Positions 49,911 through 60,248 of a stretch of 64,000 nucleotides of DNA are shown here, one piece after another. Under the pieces are notes generated by a model, which worked only from the letters and a program-made list of their open reading frames with translations, did not search any database and was not told the DNA's origin. The stretch's first letter is position 1; each line of letters begins with the position of its first letter. The stretch is from Pseudomonadota bacterium (GTDB taxonomy: Bacteria; Pseudomonadota; Gammaproteobacteria; Steroidobacterales; JBCBZW01). The position numbers were made by a program, and so were the translations under genes. The stretch is taken from positions 62,001 to 126,000 of the forward strand of contig JBCCWS010000012.1 in the NCBI GenBank assembly GCA_039193195.1, given 5' to 3'.

Positions 49911-50678
49911 ATGGCGATAAGCATCAAGTCCCCGGAAGATCAGGAAAAAATGCGTGCGGCGGGAGCAGCCGCTGCGCAGGTGCTAGACATGGTCCGTGAG
50001 CACGTCAGTCCAGGCGTAACCACGGATGAGCTCAACGAAATATGCCATCGCTACATCACCGATGAGCTGGAGGCCATTCCAGCGCCCCTTAACTACAAGG
50101 GATTTCCGAAATCCATCTGCACCTCAGTCAATCACGTGGTGTGCCACGGCATCCCGTCCAACAAGAAGTTACGGGCGGGCGACATCGTCAACATCGACAT
50201 CACGGTGATCAAAGACAACTTCCACGGCGATACGAGTCGTATGTTCTACGTGGGAAAACCCACGGTGATCGCCGATCGGGTGTCGAAGGTCGCCCACGAG
50301 GGCATGCGCCGCGGCATCGAGCTAGTCCGTCCCGGCACCACCCTGGGTGACATCGGTCACGCGATCCAAACCTATGTGGAGGGAGAGAACTGCACCATCG
50401 TTCGCGAATACTGCGGTCACGGGATTGGCCGCATCTTCCACGAGGAACCGCAGGTCTTGCACTACGGTAAGCCCGGCGCCGGGGTCACTCTCGAAGAGGG
50501 CATGACCTTCACCATCGAGCCGATGGTGAACGCAGGCAAGCGCCACGTACGCCTGCTCCCCGATGGCTGGACCGTGGTCACCAAGGACCATTCCCTCTCC
50601 GCCCAGTGGGAGCACACGGTGCTCGTCACCCACGACGGCTTCGAGGTCCTGACGCTCGGATCCGCTGGCGACATCTGA
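49911..50678 (+). CDS. map: Methionine aminopeptidase, type I
   Basis: MAP removes the initiator methionine from nascent proteins. The 255-residue product has all five metal-ligand contexts: DIVNIDITVIKDNFHGDTSRMF (two Asp), GHGIGRIFHEEP (His), MTFTIEPMV (Glu) and SAQWEHTVLV (Glu). The start is the ATG at 49911 (MAISIKSPEDQEKM). There is no clear ribosome-binding sequence before it. It is divergent from rpsB and is followed 3 nt later by glnD. Confidence 0.98.
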   Translation: MAISIKSPEDQEKMRAAGAAAAQVLDMVREHVSPGVTTDELNEICHRYITDELEAIPAPLNYKGFPKSICTSVNHVVCHGIPSNKKLRAGDIVNIDITVIKDNFHGDTSRMFYVGKPTVIADRVSKVAHEGMRRGIELVRPGTTLGDIGHAIQTYVEGENCTIVREYCGHGIGRIFHEEPQVLHYGKPGAGVTLEEGMTFTIEPMVNAGKRHVRLLPDGWTVVTKDHSLSAQWEHTVLVTHDGFEVLTLGSAGDI

Positions 50679-50681
50679 CCC

Positions 50682-53423
50682 ATGGCGCCGCTGTACTCCG
50701 CCGAACCGGGCCTTGCCGCCAGCACCCTCGCCGGCGAGGGCACCGTGACATGGTTGCCACGAGACACGCTCAATCGCGCCGCCGGGGCGAAGCATCAGGA
50801 GGCGATTGCCCTGTTTCGCGAGGCCCTGGAATTCGGCCATAGTGAGCTCAATCGGCGCTTTGAGGCGGGCGATAGCATCGAGTCCCTGGTCCGCGGGCGC
50901 GCGGCGCTGGTGGACGAAGTGCTTACCCGCGTCTGGCAGCGCGTCTTCGAGTCCTGCGAGATGCCGATCGCACTCATCGCGGTCGGCGGCTACGGCCGCG
51001 GCGAACTTCACCCCTGCTCCGACATCGACATCATGCTCCTGCTGCCCGACGGCGCCTCGCCCAAGGACAAGCAGGACCCGATCAGCCAGATGATCACGAC
51101 CCTGTGGGATATCGGCCTGGAAGTCGGCCACAGCATCCGCACCGTGCGCGATTGCGAGCGCGAGGCTCGATGCGACGTCACGGTGCTCACAGCACTGATG
51201 GAATCGCGTTGGCTAGCCGGTTCATCCGAGCATTTCGCGCGCATGCAGGAGGCCATCAGCCCAGCGCGCATGTGGCCCTCCGCTGGGTTTTTCGAAGCCA
51301 AGACCGAGGAACAGGCCCAACGTCACGCGCGCTACCACGACACGGCATACAACCTAGAGCCTAACGTCAAGGGCAGCCCCGGCGGCCTGCGCGATATCCA
51401 AACGGTCGCTTGGGTGACACAGCGCCACTTCAATACCCACACCCTAGATCAGCTCGCGGATCAGGGCTTTTTGACTCCGGACGAGTACCAAGCCCTGCTC
51501 TCCGGGCAGCGATTCCTTTGGCGCATCCGCTTCGCGCTGCATTTGGCCAGCGGCCGCCGCGAAGACCGCCTACTCTTCGACCTACAGACTCGCCTAGCTA
51601 AGATGTTTGGTTACGAGGACGCCAGCTACACGCTCGCCGTCGAGCAGTTCATGCAGCGCTACTACCGCACCGTGAAGGAGCTCTCGCGCCTGAACGACAT
51701 GCTGCTGCAAATGCTTCGCGAGGCGATCATCGACGCGGGAGCCGACCAGGCTCCAACGCCCATCAACGAGCGCTTCGAGATCCACCGGGACTACGTGCGG
51801 GTACGCCACGAGGGCGTATTCGCGCAGGAGCCCTCGGCGCTGCTCGAGATGTTTCTGATCATGCAGCAGCACTACCACCTGCGCGGGATCAGCGCGAGCA
51901 CGATCCGCTCCGTGCGCAAGCACCTGCACCTGATCGACGAGGAGTTCCGCCAGAACCCGCGCCACCACCGAATGTTCGTCCAGCTGCTACGTGCTCCCGA
52001 GGGGGTCACCCGCGAACTGCGACGCATGAACGCCCTCGGCGTGCTCGGGCGCTACATTCCCGCCTTCGGGCGCGTCGTCGGACGCATGCAGTTCGACCTC
52101 TTCCATACCTACACGGTCGACGAGCACACGCTGTTCGTCCTGCGCAATCTGCGCCGCCTGGCCCTTTCGCGCTTCGACGCAGAGTTCCCAGACGTCAGCG
52201 AGATCATGCAGGCCCTGCCCAAGCCGGAGATCGCCTACCTCGGCGCTCTCTTCCACGACATTGCTAAGGGCCGTGGCGGCGACCACTCGGAGCTGGGCGC
52301 CGTGGACGCGGAGGCATTCTGCTTAGAGCTTGGGCTGCCGCGCTACGACGCGCGGCTCGTGGCCTGGTTGGTTCGCCACCACCTGCTCCTGTCGGTGACC
52401 GCGCAGAAGAAGGACATTAGCGATCCGGAGGTGCTACACGAGTTCGCCTCGGTGGTCGGTGACGAAACCCACCTCGATTACCTTTACGTGTTGACGGTCG
52501 CGGACGTGCGCGGCACCAACCCCAAGCTCTGGAACTCCTGGAAGGCCTCGCTCTTCCGCGAGCTGCACCAGGCCACGCGACGCGCCCTCAGACGAGGCCT
52601 AGAGAACCCCATCGATCGCGAGGAGTTGATCGATCAGACGCAGGCGGCCGCTCGCGAGCAGCTGCTTGAGGGCGGGTTGGAGCCCGCGGCTATCGACAGC
52701 GTGTGGAATCGCTTCACGGACGAGTACTTCCTGCGCCACTCGCCCCAGGAGGTCATCTGGCACAGCAATCGCCTGGCGCCGCTGGCGATGGACGGCGCGG
52801 AGTCGTTGATCGCCGTGGCCCGCGAACCAAAGCGCGGCGGCACGGGCGTGCTGATCTACCAGCCCTACTCGCCGGCCAACTTCGCCCGCTCCACCGCCGT
52901 GTTCGCAGAGTTGGGATTAAATGTGCTCGAAGCTCGCCTCACGGTCGTGGCCAACCAGGCAAGCCTCGACACCTACGTCGTATTGGATGAGAGCGGCAAG
53001 ACCCTGGACGATGCTGGTCGCGTTAGCGAGCTGGAACAACGCCTGCGCGAAGCGATGGCCCGCGATGGCCTCGAACCCGCGGTGTCGCGCAAGACGCCGC
53101 GCCGGGTGCGCTTGTTCTCCACCCGAACCCGCATCGAGTTCGCGATCGATGCACGGGCCGGACATACGGTGATGGAACTAGTTGCACCGGATCGCCCGCG
53201 GCTGCTGTTCGACGCCGGCACGGCCCTGCGCGAGGCGCGGGTCCAGCTGCACACGGCGAAGATCTCCACCATCGGCGAGCGCGCCGAAGACGTATTCATC
53301 CTTACGGACGAAGCGGGCGCTCCCTTGACCGACGCCGCTTGCGCTCAGTTGAAGGAGCTTTTGCTAAGCGCCTTGCACGAGCCGGACGACGCCCAACAGC
53401 GCGCGCGGGGAACGGGTGCCTGA
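50682..53423 (+). CDS. glnD: Bifunctional uridylyltransferase/uridylyl-removing enzyme GlnD
   Basis: GlnD senses glutamine and adds or removes UMP on PII proteins, controlling nitrogen assimilation. The 913-residue product has the nucleotidyltransferase motif VGGYGRGELHPCSDIDIMLLL (near residue 107), an HD domain with GALFHDIAKGRGGDHSELG, and two C-terminal ACT domains (VLIYQPYSPANFARSTAVFAELGL and VMELVAPDRPRLLFDAGTAL). It starts 3 nt after map and overlaps dapC by 8 nt. No PII or glutamine synthetase gene is in the window. Confidence 0.97.
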   Translation: MAPLYSAEPGLAASTLAGEGTVTWLPRDTLNRAAGAKHQEAIALFREALEFGHSELNRRFEAGDSIESLVRGRAALVDEVLTRVWQRVFESCEMPIALIAVGGYGRGELHPCSDIDIMLLLPDGASPKDKQDPISQMITTLWDIGLEVGHSIRTVRDCEREARCDVTVLTALMESRWLAGSSEHFARMQEAISPARMWPSAGFFEAKTEEQAQRHARYHDTAYNLEPNVKGSPGGLRDIQTVAWVTQRHFNTHTLDQLADQGFLTPDEYQALLSGQRFLWRIRFALHLASGRREDRLLFDLQTRLAKMFGYEDASYTLAVEQFMQRYYRTVKELSRLNDMLLQMLREAIIDAGADQAPTPINERFEIHRDYVRVRHEGVFAQEPSALLEMFLIMQQHYHLRGISASTIRSVRKHLHLIDEEFRQNPRHHRMFVQLLRAPEGVTRELRRMNALGVLGRYIPAFGRVVGRMQFDLFHTYTVDEHTLFVLRNLRRLALSRFDAEFPDVSEIMQALPKPEIAYLGALFHDIAKGRGGDHSELGAVDAEAFCLELGLPRYDARLVAWLVRHHLLLSVTAQKKDISDPEVLHEFASVVGDETHLDYLYVLTVADVRGTNPKLWNSWKASLFRELHQATRRALRRGLENPIDREELIDQTQAAAREQLLEGGLEPAAIDSVWNRFTDEYFLRHSPQEVIWHSNRLAPLAMDGAESLIAVAREPKRGGTGVLIYQPYSPANFARSTAVFAELGLNVLEARLTVVANQASLDTYVVLDESGKTLDDAGRVSELEQRLREAMARDGLEPAVSRKTPRRVRLFSTRTRIEFAIDARAGHTVMELVAPDRPRLLFDAGTALREARVQLHTAKISTIGERAEDVFILTDEAGAPLTDAACAQLKELLLSALHEPDDAQQRARGTGA

Positions 53424-54663
53424 GGATCTTGGGACCCACGACGGCAGCGTGGGTCCGACGGGCAATCCCCGCCTGGCCGAGCTTCATGACTATCCCTTCG
53501 AACGCCTAGGGAAACTGCTCGCTGGGGTGAACCCGCCCGCCGCACTCCGGCCGATCTCCCTGGCCATTGGCGAGCCCCAGCACGCGGCGCCGGACTTCGT
53601 AGTCGAGCGCCTACGGGCCCACCTCCACGAGCTCACGCGCTACCCGACTACCCCAGGCCTGACGGCACTGCGTGAGACGATCGCCAACTGGCTACAAGGG
53701 CGCTTCGCATTGCCTGACGTCGATCCCGAAGCTCAAGTGATTCCGGTCTGCGGAACGCGCGAGGGGTTGTTCTCCTGCCTGCAGGCAACCCTGGATACGA
53801 GTGCTGGTCAGCGACCGACAGTGGTCGTACCCAATCCGGGCTACCAGATCTATGAGGGCGCCGCCCTACTCGCAGGCGCTCAGCCGTGGTACCTGCCCCT
53901 GGAGGCCGAGGATGCCTGGGGCGTCAATCTGCAGCGCGTCCCGGACGATGTGTGGCGGCGCTGCCAGGTTCTGGTGCTGTGCACGCCTGGGAACCCCACA
54001 GGCGCCGTAGCCGATCTCGCCACCCTGCGGGATGCTATCGAACTCGCCCATCGCCACGACTTTGTCATCTTCAGCGATGAGTGCTACAGCGAACTCTACC
54101 TGGACGAGGCGACGCCGCCAGCGGGGCTGTTGGCTGCAGCCAACAGCCTGGGCGAGCACACCTTCGCCCGCTGCGCCGTCTTCCATTCGCTCTCCAAACG
54201 CTCCAACTTGCCGGGCTTGCGCAGCGGTTTCGTCGCCGGCGATGCGAACTTGATCAGCGCCTTCCGTCGCTATCGCACCTACCACGGTTGCGCCATGCCC
54301 CTGCCGACCCAACGGGCGAGCATCGCGGCCTGGGGGGATGAGGCCCACGTGCGGAGCAACCGTGCCGCCTACCGTGAGAAATTTGCCCTGGCCCGCGATC
54401 ACCTGCCGCTCGCCTTCGACGCCAGCACGCCCGCCGCCAGCTTCTACCTCTGGGGACGACCGCCGATCAACGCCGAACGCTTTGCTCGCGAAGCCTGGAG
54501 ACGTCAGGCGCTACGTATCTTGCCAGGCGCTTACATGGCGCGCCCGGATCCCTTCTCGGGCCGCACGCCGGGGGCAGATCGCGTGCGCATCTCCCTGGTC
54601 CCCGCGAGGGACGAGTGCGCCGAGGCCCTGCAGCGCCTACGCGCCTTGCTCGATATCTCTTGA
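53416..54663 (+). CDS. dapC: Succinyldiaminopimelate transaminase
   Basis: DapC transaminates N-succinyl-2-amino-6-ketopimelate in lysine and diaminopimelate synthesis. The 415-residue fold-type I PLP enzyme has the PLP-lysine Lys261 in FHSLSKRSNLPGLRSGF, CTPGNPTGAV, and the SDECYSELY Asp-Tyr motif. It starts with GTG at 53416 inside the end of glnD. The following dapD and dapE genes make the succinylase-branch assignment much stronger than the aminotransferase fold alone would. Confidence 0.93.
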   Translation: MPEDLGTHDGSVGPTGNPRLAELHDYPFERLGKLLAGVNPPAALRPISLAIGEPQHAAPDFVVERLRAHLHELTRYPTTPGLTALRETIANWLQGRFALPDVDPEAQVIPVCGTREGLFSCLQATLDTSAGQRPTVVVPNPGYQIYEGAALLAGAQPWYLPLEAEDAWGVNLQRVPDDVWRRCQVLVLCTPGNPTGAVADLATLRDAIELAHRHDFVIFSDECYSELYLDEATPPAGLLAAANSLGEHTFARCAVFHSLSKRSNLPGLRSGFVAGDANLISAFRRYRTYHGCAMPLPTQRASIAAWGDEAHVRSNRAAYREKFALARDHLPLAFDASTPAASFYLWGRPPINAERFAREAWRRQALRILPGAYMARPDPFSGRTPGADRVRISLVPARDECAEALQRLRALLDIS

Positions 54664-54722
54664 TCCATCCATGACGCAACGCGTCGCGCCGATTGCGCAC
54701 GCCGCCTAGGAAAACGTACCCA

Positions 54723-55544
54723 ATGGAAGCACAGCGACAGCTGATCGAAGACGCCTTTGAACACCGCGGGGAAATCACCCCTGCGAATGCAAACCCCGCA
54801 CTGGTAGAGGCCGTCGAATCGGTCTTCGATGGTCTCGACGAGGGCCGCGTGCGCGTGGCCGAGCCGATTGACGATGGCTGGCGCGTCAACGAGTGGCTGA
54901 AGAAAGCCGTGCTCTTGTCCTTCCGTCTCCGGGACAACGCCGTGACTGACGACGGCGTCAGTCGCTACTACGACAAGGTGCCGTTGAAATACGAGGATTA
55001 CGACGAGGGTCGTTTTCGCCGTGACGCGGTGCGGGTCGTGCCTCAAGCGGTGGTCCGCCGCGGCGCGTACGTGGGTCCCGACGTCGTCCTCATGCCGAGC
55101 TACGTCAACCTAGGCGCCTACGTCGGCGAGGGCTCCATGATCGACACCTGGGCGACCGTAGGCTCCTGTGCACAGATCGGGCGCAACGTACACCTGTCGG
55201 GAGGCGCCGGTATCGGCGGCGTCCTAGAGCCCCTCCAAGCAGCGCCGACGATCATCGAAGACGACTGCTTCATCGGCGCGCGATCGGAGATCGTGGAGGG
55301 CGTGCGCGTGCGCCAAGGGGCGGTGATCGCGATGGGCGTGTTCATTGGCGCGAGCACACGCGTCTACGACCGCGAGGCCGACGAGGTGAGCTACGGGGAG
55401 GTGCCCCCGGGCGCGGTGGTCGTTCCTGGGGCTTTGCCTGCGCCGGACGGGCGCTACTCCCTGGCCTGTGCCGTCATCGTGAAGCGGGTGGATGCGAAGA
55501 CGCGTGCCAAGGTCGGCCTCAACGAACTGCTGCGCACAACATGA
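54723..55544 (+). CDS. dapD: Tetrahydrodipicolinate N-succinyltransferase
   Basis: DapD succinylates tetrahydrodipicolinate. The 273-residue product matches the E. coli length. Its N-terminal helical domain is followed by a left-handed beta-helix with [37 protein letters not shown] and [34 protein letters not shown]. The start is the ATG at 54723. It overlaps dapE by 4 nt, so the two consecutive enzymes are probably translationally coupled. Confidence 0.97.
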   Translation: MEAQRQLIEDAFEHRGEITPANANPALVEAVESVFDGLDEGRVRVAEPIDDGWRVNEWLKKAVLLSFRLRDNAVTDDGVSRYYDKVPLKYEDYDEGRFRRDAVRVVPQAVVRRGAYVGPDVVLMPSYVNLGAYVGEGSMIDTWATVGSCAQIGRNVHLSGGAGIGGVLEPLQAAPTIIEDDCFIGARSEIVEGVRVRQGAVIAMGVFIGASTRVYDREADEVSYGEVPPGAVVVPGALPAPDGRYSLACAVIVKRVDAKTRAKVGLNELLRTT

Positions 55545-56746
55545 GCCGCACAACTGTCCAAGCGCTCCAGGACGCGGCATTCGCCCTCACCCGCGAGCTC
55601 ATCGCTCGACCGTCGATCACTCCAGAGGACGCCGGTTGCCAGGCGCTGATCGGCGAGCGCTTGCGAACCCTGGGCTTCGAAGTGCAAGACCTGCCCTTCG
55701 GCGAGGTGAGCAACCTATGGGCCGTTCACCCCGGCGATGAAGCCACGCCAGCTGACGGGCCGGTGCTCTGTTTCGCCGGCCATACGGACGTGGTGCCCAC
55801 CGGTCCTCTGGATCGCTGGAGCAGTCCACCCTTCGAGCCAACGGTACGCGACGGAAGACTGTATGGGCGGGGCGCGGCGGACATGAAGTCTGGCGTCGCT
55901 GCCATGGTCACCGCCCTCGAGGCTTGGATCGCGCACACGGGCGGTCGCGGGCGCCTTGCGCTCCTGCTCACGAGCGATGAAGAGGGGCCTGCCCGCGACG
56001 GCACGCGCCGAGTGATCGAGACCCTCGAGCAACGCGGCCAACGGATCGACTGGTGCGTGATCGGTGAGCCCTCCTCTCAGGGTAAGTTGGGCGATATCGT
56101 ACGCGTTGGACGACGCGGCTCCCTCACCGGCCGCCTCCGCGTGATCGGCAAGCAAGGGCACGTGGCCTACCCGCACAAGGCACGCAATCCCATTCACGGG
56201 GCGGCACCGGCCTTGGCCGAGCTGGTCGCCACGCGATGGGACGAAGGCAACGAGTACTTTCCGCCGACGAGCTTCCAGATAGCACAGGCCCAAGCGGGCA
56301 CCGGCGCCAGCAACGTCATCCCCGCACACCTCGACGTAGTGTTCAACTTCCGCCACAGCACCGAATCGACAGTCGAATCGCTGCAAGACCGGGTGCTGGA
56401 GATCCTGGGTCGTCACGGCCTCACTGAGCACATGGAACTGGTTTGGGATGATCCGGCATCACCGCCCTTTCTCAGTAAGGCGGGAGCACTCGCCCAAGCC
56501 GTGCGTGAGGTGCTACCAAAGCACACGGGCACCGTGCCGACGATGGACACGGGCGGCGGTACGTCCGATGGACGCTTTATCGCGCCGGCGGGAATCGAGG
56601 TGGTGGAGCTGGGCCCGGTGAACGCGAGCATTCATCAGATCGACGAGCATATCGATGTACCGGACATCGGTCGCTTGACGGCGATCTACCTGGACCTCAT
56701 CGACGCGCTGATCGGCTCGCCTCAGCCGAACCGGCCGGTGATGTAG
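55541..56746 (+). CDS. dapE: Succinyl-diaminopimelate desuccinylase
   Basis: DapE is a di-zinc M20-family hydrolase that releases LL-diaminopimelate. The 401-residue product has the metal ligands in [11 protein letters not shown] (His), [10 protein letters not shown] (Asp), TSDEEGPA (Glu pair) and [11 protein letters not shown] (His), and the dimerisation domain around [12 protein letters not shown]. It completes the dapCDE set. Its 3' end overlaps that of the convergent pstB gene by 25 nt. Confidence 0.97.
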   Translation: MSRTTVQALQDAAFALTRELIARPSITPEDAGCQALIGERLRTLGFEVQDLPFGEVSNLWAVHPGDEATPADGPVLCFAGHTDVVPTGPLDRWSSPPFEPTVRDGRLYGRGAADMKSGVAAMVTALEAWIAHTGGRGRLALLLTSDEEGPARDGTRRVIETLEQRGQRIDWCVIGEPSSQGKLGDIVRVGRRGSLTGRLRVIGKQGHVAYPHKARNPIHGAAPALAELVATRWDEGNEYFPPTSFQIAQAQAGTGASNVIPAHLDVVFNFRHSTESTVESLQDRVLEILGRHGLTEHMELVWDDPASPPFLSKAGALAQAVREVLPKHTGTVPTMDTGGGTSDGRFIAPAGIEVVELGPVNASIHQIDEHIDVPDIGRLTAIYLDLIDALIGSPQPNRPVM

Positions 56747-57537
56747 TCCTCGGTGAGCTTGTGCTGAGGGTTGGTGAAGACGCGATCCGTCTCGCCCACC
56801 TCGACCAGATGGCCCAGATGAAAGTAGGCCGTGCGCTGCGACACGCGCGCGGCTTGCTGCATCGAGTGCGTCACGATGGCGATCGTGTAGCTCTGGCGCA
56901 GCTCATCCACGAGGTCTTCGATCCGGGCCGTTGCGATCGGGTCGAGCGCTGAGCATGGCTCGTCCATTAAGATCACCTCCGGGCTCACGGCAATCGCCCG
57001 CGCGATACACAGGCGTTGTTGCTGGCCACCGGATAGCCCCGTACCGGGCGAGTCCAGGCGATCCTTCACCTCTCCTAGCAACCCCGCCTTCTCCAAACTT
57101 GTAAGGACGATCTCATCGAGTTCCGCGCGAGCGCTCGCTAGCCCGTGAATCCGTGGGCCATAGGCAACGTTCTCGTAGATGGACTTCGGGAACGGATTGG
57201 GTTTCTGGAAGACGATCCCTACCCGCGCACGCAGGGCCACGGGATCGACGTCTTTGTGGTAAACGTCGTTGCCATCGAGGCGGATATCGCCCTCCACGCG
57301 ACAGTCCTCGATCGTGTCGTTCATCCGATTCAGGCAACGCAGAAAGGTCGACTTGCCACAGCCGGAAGGGCCGATCATGGCGATGACCTGGTGCTGGGCG
57401 AAGTCGAGGCTAACGTTCTTGATCGCGTGTTTGTCGCCGTACCAGACGTTCACGCCCTTGGCCGAGACCCAAGGATCGGACAGAGTCGGCGTGCCAACCG
57501 TGTTTCCGAGTCCATCCTGCGCAGTCGAATCGGGCAT
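56722..57537 (-). CDS. pstB: Phosphate ABC transporter ATP-binding protein
   Basis: PstB powers high-affinity phosphate uptake. The 271-residue product has Walker [10 protein letters not shown], the PstB-typical [18 protein letters not shown], the ABC signature [14 protein letters not shown], Walker [14 protein letters not shown] and the switch His in [12 protein letters not shown]. It starts 4 nt after pstA and ends inside the convergent dapE gene (25-nt overlap). It is the last gene of the pho/pst run. Confidence 0.98.
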   Translation of the reverse strand: MPDSTAQDGLGNTVGTPTLSDPWVSAKGVNVWYGDKHAIKNVSLDFAQHQVIAMIGPSGCGKSTFLRCLNRMNDTIEDCRVEGDIRLDGNDVYHKDVDPVALRARVGIVFQKPNPFPKSIYENVAYGPRIHGLASARAELDEIVLTSLEKAGLLGEVKDRLDSPGTGLSGGQQQRLCIARAIAVSPEVILMDEPCSALDPIATARIEDLVDELRQSYTIAIVTHSMQQAARVSQRTAYFHLGHLVEVGETDRVFTNPQHKLTEDYITGRFG

Positions 57538-57541
57538 TAGG

Positions 57542-58885
57542 TCAGCTCTGCTCGAAGCGTCGGCGCAGGTACACCGCGACGCCGTTCATCGCGATCAGGA
57601 AAACAAGCAAGACCATAATGGCCGCCGAGGTGCGCTCGACGAAGGCGCGCTCCGGACTGTCAGCCCAGAGGTAAATCTGAACCGGCAGCACCGTGGAGGG
57701 ATCGGTCAGGCTCGCGGGGACATCTACTACGAAGGCCACCATGCCAATCATCAGCAGGGGTGCGGTCTCACCCAGGGCGCGCGCCATGCCGATGATCGTG
57801 CCCGTCAGCATACCGGGCATCGCCAGCGGCAACACGTGATGGGTGACCACCTGCGTTCTCGAGGCCCCTAGGCCAAGCGCAGCATCGCGGATGGAGGGTG
57901 GCACCGTCTTCAGTGCCGCACGGCTCGAAATGATGATGGTGGGCAAGGTCATCAGGGAGAGCACCAAACCGCCTACGAGGGGTGCGGAGCGAGGCAGGCC
58001 GAACAGATCGATAAACAGGGCCAGTCCAAGCAAACCGAAGACGATTGAGGGCACCGCGGCGAGGTTGTTGATGTTGACCTCGATGATGTCGGTGATGCGG
58101 TTCTTCGGCGCGAACTCCTCTAGGTAGATCGACGCGGCCACGCCGATGGGGAAGGAGACTAGCAAAGTGACCAGCAGCGTGAGCGCCGACCCCATCGTCG
58201 CCCCGAGGATGCCCGCGAGTTCCGGATCGCGCGAGTCGCCACGACTGAACAGCGCCAGGTTGAAGCGCCGCTTGATGCGCTCCTGGGCCTGGAGCTCATC
58301 GACCCACGCGAGCTCCTTATCGGACAGGCGGCTGGGGGTAGCGGCATCGTCGCGGTCGACGTAGCCCTTGACCAGTAGATCGATCTCCTCATCCGCAGGC
58401 AGCCAGAAGCGACGCTCGGTGCCTATCGCCTGCGGATGACTCAGCACGTAATCGCGCAGGCGATAGGCAGCACCGGTGGAGACGAGCCGATAGAGACTGC
58501 GCCGATCACGGCGCGACTCACCGGGAAAGATGCGGTCCAGCGCATCGCGCACGAGGCGTCCGTAGGAGGCCCGCGCGAGCATTTCGCGCGAACTGTCGCC
58601 ATCCCGCACGAGCACGTGTTCATCGAACCGAATGTCCAACGCCACGTGCGTCTGGGTAAAGGCAGGAAGGCCTTGGAGCACCACGCTGCTGAGCAGGATG
58701 ACTAGGAAGCCGAGTCCGACCGTGAGGGAGGCAACCCCGGCTAGGCGAAGCAGCTTCTCGTCGCGATAGCGCTTGGGGAGACGCGCCTGCACCCGGCGCG
58801 CAGCCTCCTGCGGATCCAACAGGCCCTCGATGGCCCCTGCCCGGGGAGCGGTGGATTTGGGCTGCCCGACGGTCGAACTACTCAT
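57542..58885 (-). CDS. pstA: Phosphate ABC transporter permease PstA, long form
   Basis: PstA is one of the two membrane channels of the phosphate importer. The 447-residue product is about 150 residues longer than E. coli PstA. A first transmembrane segment (about 54-76) is followed by a soluble region of roughly 150 residues with [20 protein letters not shown], then the usual permease core with the coupling-loop motif [17 protein letters not shown]. Such an N-terminal extension (DUF3333-like) is known in many proteobacteria. The start at 58885 overlaps pstC by 8 nt. Confidence 0.95.
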   Translation of the reverse strand: MSSSTVGQPKSTAPRAGAIEGLLDPQEAARRVQARLPKRYRDEKLLRLAGVASLTVGLGFLVILLSSVVLQGLPAFTQTHVALDIRFDEHVLVRDGDSSREMLARASYGRLVRDALDRIFPGESRRDRRSLYRLVSTGAAYRLRDYVLSHPQAIGTERRFWLPADEEIDLLVKGYVDRDDAATPSRLSDKELAWVDELQAQERIKRRFNLALFSRGDSRDPELAGILGATMGSALTLLVTLLVSFPIGVAASIYLEEFAPKNRITDIIEVNINNLAAVPSIVFGLLGLALFIDLFGLPRSAPLVGGLVLSLMTLPTIIISSRAALKTVPPSIRDAALGLGASRTQVVTHHVLPLAMPGMLTGTIIGMARALGETAPLLMIGMVAFVVDVPASLTDPSTVLPVQIYLWADSPERAFVERTSAAIMVLLVFLIAMNGVAVYLRRRFEQS

Positions 58886-60248
58886 ACTGTTCTCGGTATC
58901 GACGCACAACCTGCAGTGCCACCACGTTCAACAGTAATGTTACGAAGAACAACACGAGCCCGAGGGCGAAGGCTGCGAGCGTCTTCGGGCTGTCGAACTC
59001 CTGGTCTCCTACCAACAGGGTAACGATCTGGACCGTCACCGTGGTGACGGCTTCCAACGGGTTGGCGGAGAGGTTGGCAACCAGGCCCGCCGCCATGACG
59101 ACGATCATGGTCTCACCGATCGCCCGGGACGACGCCAGCAGGACACTGGCCACCACTCCTGGCAAGGCGGCGGGCAAGACCACACGCATGACCGTTTCCG
59201 AACTCGTCGCCCCCAGGCCAAGGGAGCCGTCGCGCATGCCCTGCGGCACCGCTGAGATTACGTCATCCGATAGGGATGAAACGAAGGGAATAATCATGAT
59301 GCCCATCACCAGCCCGGCGGCCAATGCACTCTCGGAGGACACCGGTAGACCGATGCCCATGCCCACATCCCGAATGAACGGCGCAACGGTCAAGGCCGCG
59401 AAGAAGCCGTACACGACCGTAGGGATACCCGCCAGGATCTCGAGCAAGGGTTTGGCGATGGCTCGCATCCGCGGGGTTGCGTATTCGGCTAGGTAAATCG
59501 CTGACATCAGGCCGACTGGCACGGCCACCGCAAGGGCGATTGCGGAGATCAGTAGGGTCCCAGCGAACAGGGGTATCGCGCCAAAGGAACCGGACGCACC
59601 GCCCTGCCCCTCCCGGCTTGGCCACCATTCCAGACCGAAGAGAAACTCCGTCAGCGGCACCGATTGAAAGAATCGCAGGGCCTCCAGGAGAACAGACAAC
59701 ACGATCCCTAACGTTGTGAAGACCGCCACGCTGGAACAAGCAATCAAGACACCCTGTACGAGCTGCTCAACGCGATTGCGTGCGCGAAGCTCTGGATTGA
59801 TCCGCTGGGCCACGAGCCAACCGAACAACGTCGATAGGCCGAACACGGTCACGAGCAGGGCGATCTGCCCGAGGAGTTGCCAGTTGCGGTATTGCGCAGC
59901 CGCGGCCTCGAGGGCGGGCGTCACCTCAGCGGAGATCTCCCGTCCCGCTGCCAGCTGGCGCACGTTCGTGGCGAGGGCGCTGCGCTCGTCCTCGCTTAGC
60001 GCCGAGGCGCCAACCGGCAGGCCCTCGAGCAGCATAGAGTCGAGCAATACGGGCTGCAGACTGGTCCAGATCAAAGCCACCAGCAGCGCGGGAACAACGC
60101 ACCAAAGGGCCGTAAGCGCCCCGTAGTAGCCGGGGCGTGAATGCAACTCGCGCGTCTTATCCAGCCCACCGACAGCGTTTACGGCCCGCTGCGAACCGAT
60201 CCGGTACGCGGCGATGCCGAACGCGGTCAGGAGCAAGAATAGAATCAT
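58878..60248 (-). CDS. pstC: Phosphate ABC transporter permease PstC, long form
   Basis: PstC pairs with PstA in the phosphate channel. The 456-residue product has extra N-terminal membrane segments and a soluble stretch (about 66-122, rich in Ala and Glu) before the core. The core has SAIYLAEYATPRMRAIAKPLLEILAGIPTVVYG and the EAA-loop LGLGATSSETVMRVVLPAALPG. This is the larger PstC type that accompanies long PstA. The start codon shares one base with the pstS stop (TGATG), so translation is coupled. Confidence 0.96.
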   Translation of the reverse strand: MILFLLLTAFGIAAYRIGSQRAVNAVGGLDKTRELHSRPGYYGALTALWCVVPALLVALIWTSLQPVLLDSMLLEGLPVGASALSEDERSALATNVRQLAAGREISAEVTPALEAAAAQYRNWQLLGQIALLVTVFGLSTLFGWLVAQRINPELRARNRVEQLVQGVLIACSSVAVFTTLGIVLSVLLEALRFFQSVPLTEFLFGLEWWPSREGQGGASGSFGAIPLFAGTLLISAIALAVAVPVGLMSAIYLAEYATPRMRAIAKPLLEILAGIPTVVYGFFAALTVAPFIRDVGMGIGLPVSSESALAAGLVMGIMIIPFVSSLSDDVISAVPQGMRDGSLGLGATSSETVMRVVLPAALPGVVASVLLASSRAIGETMIVVMAAGLVANLSANPLEAVTTVTVQIVTLLVGDQEFDSPKTLAAFALGLVLFFVTLLLNVVALQVVRRYREQYE